A stretch of 44,226 nt of DNA from Nitrososphaeria archaeon (lineage in GTDB: Archaea; Thermoproteota; Nitrososphaeria; Conexivisphaerales; DTJL01): positions 1-44,226 of the forward strand of contig JARVJU010000016.1 in assembly GCA_029775965.1 (NCBI GenBank), given 5' to 3'. Below are positions 40,344 through 44,226 of the stretch, one piece after another. The position numbers and the translations under genes were made by a program. The notes under the pieces are model-generated. The model was not told where the DNA came from, searched no databases, and was given only the letters and a program-made list of their open reading frames with translations. The stretch's first letter is position 1; each line of letters begins with the position of its first letter.

Positions 40344-40602
40344 CTAGTGGCTCAGGTAATTCAGCACAACAGGCCTAACCGTTGGCAGCCACTTCATAGT
40401 TGGATCTATCCCCTTTGTATACTTCAGGTACACAAGCTGCCTTATGTTATAGATGCATATCCTTGCAGCTATTTCAGTCGCCTTCCTTATTGTCAGCTTT
40501 ACAGGCGACGGCATGGCTCTCTTCGTTGAGTTGATGGCCTCAATTATTGAGCGTACGTGGTACTGCTCAAGCCACTTCTGCGTATCAACCCACACCACGG
40601 AG
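40344..40602 (-). pseudogene. DDE transposase C-terminal fragment
   Basis: About 84 residues: VWVDTQKWLEQYHVRSIIEA, KRAMPSPVKLTIRKATEIAA and RICIYNIRQLV. This is the end of a DDE-type (IS5/IS4-like) transposase, with the last catalytic Glu in SIIEAINS and the conserved YN near the end. The upstream part with both Asp is gone; the break coincides with scar repeat copy 2. Higher GC than its AT-rich surroundings. Confidence 0.55.
40589..40602 (+). repeat. Scar repeat copy 2
   Basis: Identical 14-mer to 39369-39382, located at the broken 5' end of the transposase fragment. It is followed by GGTCGTGGGTTCAAATC (about 40613), which resembles a tRNA T-arm but has no partner strand. Confidence 0.55.
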
Positions 40603-40771
40603 GTGGATATTTGGTCGTGGGTTCAAATCATATCGGAACCATTAGGCCTATTTGGCGCGATGGCCTTTAGTCACACGAATAAAATTTGGTCATGAAGCAG
40701 GAGACGGATGCCGAACGTCCCTAACTAGACCAGCATAATTTATAAACCAGATTTAAACAATAATCATTGCA

Positions 40772-41278
40772 ATGTGTGCATTATTTGGCCCATCCGAGAG
40801 GCACCATATAGTGGCGGGGGGTTTCTGCATATCCGTGTTTGCACTGGTAATGAAGAATGATAAGGTGCTCCTCGTCAGGCCACAGGCGAACCCCAAGTGG
40901 GAGGAATGGGCGCCCAACTGGAAGCTTTACGAACCCGAAAGGTTATCCTCCGAATATATCAAGTGGAGGTTCCCCAGCTCATATGTGGGGGAGGGCGAGC
41001 ATCCCGATGAAACACTTAGAAGAATAGCCCAAGGCCAGCTCGGGGTCTGGACGTACAGGGCCGGCGAAGGGAAGCTCCTCAACTTCTACGAACCTAGCAG
41101 GCGATATCCTGGAAGGATGCACTGGGACTATTGCTTTGTCTACAGGGTGGAACTGAATGAGGAACCCGGGCCGAAGCCATGGTTCTCGGCCATCGAATAC
41201 GTCAGCGTTTCACGTCTCATCCCGGCGGACTTCGGGAGCGGGCAGGGGGAGCTGCTACAGGCGCTTAGGATCGCCTAG
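40772..41278 (+). CDS. Nudix-fold protein, catalytic glutamates missing
   Basis: 168 residues. GGFCISVFALVMKNDKVLLV, then WRFPSSYVGEGEHPDETLRR and IAQGQLGV in the place of the Nudix box. All three Glu of REUxEE are replaced (I, G, Q), so pyrophosphohydrolase activity is not expected. Related to the protein at 605-1126 by the GFC-SVF and PSS blocks. The gene is much richer in G and C than neighbouring genes and sits beside transposase debris, so it may have arrived by transfer. A TATA-like TTTATAAACC lies about 30 bp upstream (40739-40748). Confidence 0.6.
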   Translation: MCALFGPSERHHIVAGGFCISVFALVMKNDKVLLVRPQANPKWEEWAPNWKLYEPERLSSEYIKWRFPSSYVGEGEHPDETLRRIAQGQLGVWTYRAGEGKLLNFYEPSRRYPGRMHWDYCFVYRVELNEEPGPKPWFSAIEYVSVSRLIPADFGSGQGELLQALRIA

Positions 41279-41752
41279 TGTTAGACATTTATCGCGATAT
41301 GACATGGGTGAACCATCTATATTGGGTACTTCTGCAAGTAGTAATGTTTCACTTCTAACTAGATAAGCCTTGCATAATTGAAAAACATGCTAAACTAAAA
41401 AATGCAAGGCTTAACCATTTAGCTCCAGCCAAACCTCATCATACACTACCATTTGGTTGCAGTTCCTTCCTTTATCACCTCTTCAAGTGTGCGCTTTAAT
41501 TCATATGCCGTTTCATGCTGTGATTGCTCCCTTGTGCTTTTCCTATTGGGCTTCATTGGTTTGTTCATACTTAAAATGCATAAGCTAATGAGGCCCTAAA
41601 TAAATTGTTCTAAAAGAGTGAGATGCTATACTTACGGAAGTACTGTAATATATATCAACTATACTGGGTTATAAAGATGTGTATCGGTTATATTTGCTTA
41701 TAAGGATTAGCATAGCTGTTTAAAACCCTAAATGTTTTCTCGCTAGCGTATG
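41279..41752. other. Intergenic stretch with a perfect inverted repeat
   Basis: No convincing gene in 474 bp. A perfect 12-bp inverted repeat (TAAGCCTTGCAT at 41364-41375, ATGCAAGGCTTA at 41402-41413) could be a terminator-like stem or the end of a small element. A 40-residue charged minus-strand frame (41446-41568, MNKPMKPNRKSTREQSQHET...) is possible but unsupported. Confidence 0.45.
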
Positions 41753-42100
41753 CTAAATCCAGTCTGCCCTTGGATCATCCTCTATGTTTCTGGATTTTAT
41801 CGATGGATATGGTGAATCTAACCTTACTACCTTCAAATTTATCCCCAACTTTTTACTCTTTTCAGAGAATTCTAATTCACTGTGAATCTGGTCATAACCC
41901 AGTGCAATTATATCTGGTCGTACGAGTTGAACAGTTTTCATCAGGTCATTTTCGTCTCCCAGAATAGTGGCATCAACATATTTAATTACGCTAACGAGCT
42001 CTTGCCGCAGTTTTTCGTCATTTATAGGCCTATTTCCTTTAAATTTAATTACATTTGTATCCCTCGCAATCACAACTATCAGTTCATCCCCCCACGCCAC
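41753..42100 (-). pseudogene. Truncated archaeal FAD synthetase / cytidylyltransferase
   Basis: 115 residues. DELIVVIARDTNVIKFKGNR, VDATILGDENDLMKTVQLVR and PDIIALGYDQ match archaeal RibL-type FAD synthetases and related nucleotidyltransferases. The first 25-30 residues with the nucleotide-binding HxGH motif (GTFDxxHxGH) are missing and cannot be found upstream in any frame. The break falls at scar repeat copy 3, so this is a deletion remnant. A TATA-like TATATAAAAA lies 60 bp upstream and may still drive transcription. Confidence 0.7.
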
Positions 42101-42104
42101 GGAG
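42091..42104 (+). repeat. Scar repeat copy 3 (one mismatch)
   Basis: CCCACGCCACGGAG differs at one base from copies 1 and 2 and lies at the broken 5' end of the truncated nucleotidyltransferase gene. Confidence 0.5.
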
Positions 42105-42345
42105 ATAGATGCGTAGAAGGAATTATCTTCAAAGAAGAGTAATCAGAGACCGCTTTTTTTATATACATCAGTTTAGCCTGATAATCTTCGAATTTACATA
42201 TTACGTGGCGTTCACATAATTGATTCCATCTGTAAACTTACAACCTAAGCAAAAATATGGCATTTCTCAAGTCTGAAATAATAGCATAATTGCAACGTTC
42301 TTATACTCAATTCACACACACCAGAAAGACTATTCAACAAGATTA

Positions 42346-42687
42346 ATGTATCAATCAGTCTACACTACTTGTGTAGAAGCTAGTAAGATGACATCCAAAA
42401 CTGTAAAGCACAAACACATTGGAGATGGATCTGTTAAAAGGTACCTATTCCTACCCAGCATGAAGGAATTATGGTCAATAGTTGGAAAGGAAAACGAATA
42501 CATCTTACTCAAGGAACCTATAGTCTGCTCATGTCCAAGTTCATTCTTTAAGAGATTAAGATATAGAGGTTCATGTTATCATGAAACAATATTTATTGAG
42601 GCACTGAATGAAAACTCATACGAAACGATAGTATGTCACGACTCAGACATCCAATTGATGGTTGATATGTTGACTGGCAATACTTAA
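42346..42687 (+). CDS. SWIM zinc-finger protein
   Basis: 113 residues from ATG 42346. After a basic N-terminus (KTVKHKHIGDGSVKRYLFLP), VCSCPSSFFKRLRYRGSCYH fits the SWIM pattern CxCx(n)CxH with n=15, and EALNENSYETIVCHDSDIQL follows. Small archaeal SWIM proteins include Sws1-like partners of RadA paralogs in recombination; whether this is one cannot be told. Lies 26 bp upstream of icd in the same direction. Confidence 0.65.
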   Translation: MYQSVYTTCVEASKMTSKTVKHKHIGDGSVKRYLFLPSMKELWSIVGKENEYILLKEPIVCSCPSSFFKRLRYRGSCYHETIFIEALNENSYETIVCHDSDIQLMVDMLTGNT

Positions 42688-42713
42688 AAATGCGCAAAAC
42701 CATATTCTGAACT

Positions 42714-43940
42714 GTGTTATTCATGTCTCCAGAAACAACAATTGATCTGGAAAAAGCGAAAGAACATTTCGCTAAGGTTATGCAAGAGCAGATACGAAGA
42801 GTAAGCAACATATCTAAATCCGGTGAGTGGCTCGACTACTCAAAGCTTAAAAAAATAACCATAGGAATCGCGGGGGGAGATGGAATCGGGCCCATTATCT
42901 CAAGAGAAACCATGCGAGTTCTTAACATTCTGATAGATGAAGAAATATCGTCTGGAAAACTGCAACTAAAACAAATCGAGGGACTTACACTTGAGAACAG
43001 AATCAAACAACTGAAACCAGTTCCTGATGAAGTGATGGAGGAATTAAAAGCATGTAATGTATTGCTAAAAGGACCTACAACTACACCCGAGGCTGGGAGT
43101 GGCGTTCCAAATATTGAAAGTGCCAACATTGCCATTAGAAAAGCATTTGATTTGTTTGCTAACGTAAGACCGGTTCGTGTACCCAGTCAAGGTATAGATT
43201 GGGTATTCTTTAGGGAAAATACGGAAGGTGAGTATGTGCTAGGTAGCCAAGGAATTATGGTCGCGCCTGATATAGCTGTAGACTTCAAGGTTATATCCAG
43301 ACCTGGAGCAGAAAGAATAGTAAGATTGGCGTTTGAATATGCGAAAAGGACAAGCAGAAATAAGGTCACTGTAGTGACAAAAGCAAACGTAATAAAAACC
43401 ACAGATGGTCTCTTTCTTGAAACAGCCAGGCAAGTCGCTAAAGACTTTCCTGATGTTCAATGGGACTCATGGTATATAGATGTATTTAGTGCAAAATTAA
43501 TAGATGAAAAAAGAAGAAGAGAATTTAAGGTTGTGGTATTACCTAATCTATACGGTGATATAATCACAGACGAGGCAGCGGAGTTTCAGGGAGGTGTAGG
43601 AACAGCAGGAAGCGCAAACATTGGCAAAAGATACGCAATGTTCGAAGCCATCCACGGTAGTGCCCCACGAATGGTGCGAGAAGGAAGAGGTGAGTATGCA
43701 GATCCGAGCAGTTTAATGCGAGCTGCAGCAATGATGCTTGAGCATATTGGGTATACAGAGAAAGCAATAAAACTTAACAAAGCTCTAGACATTTGCACCC
43801 AATATGAAGCAAAACTAAAGATAACTGGTAGACCAGATGGAGCTACCGCTCACGATTTTGCAGATTATGTTATCGCAACGATAACTGATCCTAGACTGAA
43901 TGTAAAATGGGACAGCTATCAGAAAAACCCACCGAATTAA
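42714..43940 (+). CDS. icd: Isocitrate dehydrogenase
   Basis: 408 residues (ATG 42723 is a better start than TTG/GTG-type 42714). Oxidises isocitrate to 2-oxoglutarate in the TCA cycle. IAGGDGIGPIISRETMRVL, ESANIAIRKAFDLFANVRPV with the substrate Ser-x-Asn, RENTEGEYVLGSQG, VVTKANVIKTTDG, NLYGDIITDEAAEFQGGVG and the coenzyme loop EAIHGSAPRMV. Isopropylmalate dehydrogenase is a relative; the Ser-x-Asn and overall length favour isocitrate. Confidence 0.85.
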   Translation: MLFMSPETTIDLEKAKEHFAKVMQEQIRRVSNISKSGEWLDYSKLKKITIGIAGGDGIGPIISRETMRVLNILIDEEISSGKLQLKQIEGLTLENRIKQLKPVPDEVMEELKACNVLLKGPTTTPEAGSGVPNIESANIAIRKAFDLFANVRPVRVPSQGIDWVFFRENTEGEYVLGSQGIMVAPDIAVDFKVISRPGAERIVRLAFEYAKRTSRNKVTVVTKANVIKTTDGLFLETARQVAKDFPDVQWDSWYIDVFSAKLIDEKRRREFKVVVLPNLYGDIITDEAAEFQGGVGTAGSANIGKRYAMFEAIHGSAPRMVREGRGEYADPSSLMRAAAMMLEHIGYTEKAIKLNKALDICTQYEAKLKITGRPDGATAHDFADYVIATITDPRLNVKWDSYQKNPPN

Positions 43941-44120
43941 AATATCTACCATTCACAATTTCTTCCACTTCATAATGGAGGGTAGTTTCTTTATAGTATT
44001 AATTTCTTTCAAAACAAAAGCAGAACTTATCCGAGCTACTCTAAATCTTTTAACACATTATAATCTTGCCAAGACAACTATTATCAAAAATACATAAAAC
44101 AACCATTTAACTCAGCGAAT

Positions 44121-44150
44121 GTCAAGTCCCCTAGGCAAGGGGATGAAAGC
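44121..44150 (-). repeat. Hairpin at window end, possible element terminus
   Basis: TCCCC (44127-44131) pairs with GGGGA (44139-44143). Read on the minus strand the hairpin is followed by CTTGAC, the layout of an IS605-type right end with the element extending beyond the window. No transposase sequence is visible in the 75 bp left. A CRISPR repeat (GGGGATGAAAGC end) is another reading, but only one copy is seen. The remaining 180 bp after icd holds no gene. Confidence 0.3.
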
Positions 44151-44226
44151 GAGCAAAATTATTTGTTGTTATGCTAATACAATGATAACTCTATCATAAT
44201 ACAACTTGAAAAGATCACATTATATG

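Noticed and set aside
40605-40660. Possible tRNA around GTGGGTTCAAATC
   Set aside because: The T-stem has no complementary strand and no acceptor or anticodon arm can be drawn, even allowing introns.
44100-44226. CRISPR repeat ending GGGGATGAAAGC
   Set aside because: Only one copy is present in the window and no spacer-repeat periodicity can be seen.

Overview
The window is archaeal: archaeal-type 16S and 23S rRNA genes, tRNAs with bulge-helix-bulge (BHB) introns, Orc1/Cdc6, both subunits of DNA polymerase D, RPA, aRF1, Sec61-beta, GGGP synthase and an Elf1-like zinc protein. A 16S-23S spacer without tRNA, no linked 5S gene, a DUF2070 protein and PolD next to Cdc6 point to a Thaumarchaeota/Aigarchaeota-like lineage. 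The GC-rich rRNA set in AT-rich DNA hints at a thermophile (inference).

Layout. 0-4.1 kb: 3' end of a tnpB element, a Nudix-fold gene, and hom-lysC with lysC split by a 419-bp IS200/IS605-type remnant. 4.6-9.6 kb: rRNA operon on the minus strand with two processing stems and a promoter. 9.7-15.2 kb: acyl-CoA synthetase, three intron-containing tRNAs, integrase and tnpB remnants, small regulators. 15.5-19 kb: RPA, DUF2070 and Sec61-beta on the minus strand. 19-20.4 kb: glyA. 20.4-29.4 kb: replication cluster (DP2, GGGPS, Elf1, a probable origin with two ORB-like boxes, orc1/cdc6, DP1). 29.4-37.3 kb: mobA, pyrH, prf1, valS, a cation exchanger, a zinc ribbon and prs. 37.5-44.2 kb: three tRNAs, flavin reductase, aquaporin, a scarred tract with truncated genes around a repeated 14-mer, a SWIM protein and isocitrate dehydrogenase.

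Three observations stand out. (1) glyA carries a 29-nt insertion with an in-frame stop. It folds into a BHB-like motif, and removing it restores the reading frame and the conserved SHMT motif exactly, so it looks like a spliced intron in a protein-coding gene. (2) Six of seven tRNA genes carry introns, about eleven in all, of 13-22 nt. They lie in D-loop, anticodon stem, anticodon loop, variable region and T-loop; most share one BHB geometry with the glyA insertion. (3) Both PolD subunits beside the origin look inactivated: DP2 has lost the catalytic aspartates of its CDGDED motif, and DP1 has lost the Asn-His of its GNHD phosphoesterase motif. Both are long intact ORFs, which suggests a structural, non-catalytic PolD.

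Coordinates and families were read by eye. No alignment, folding or database search was run.
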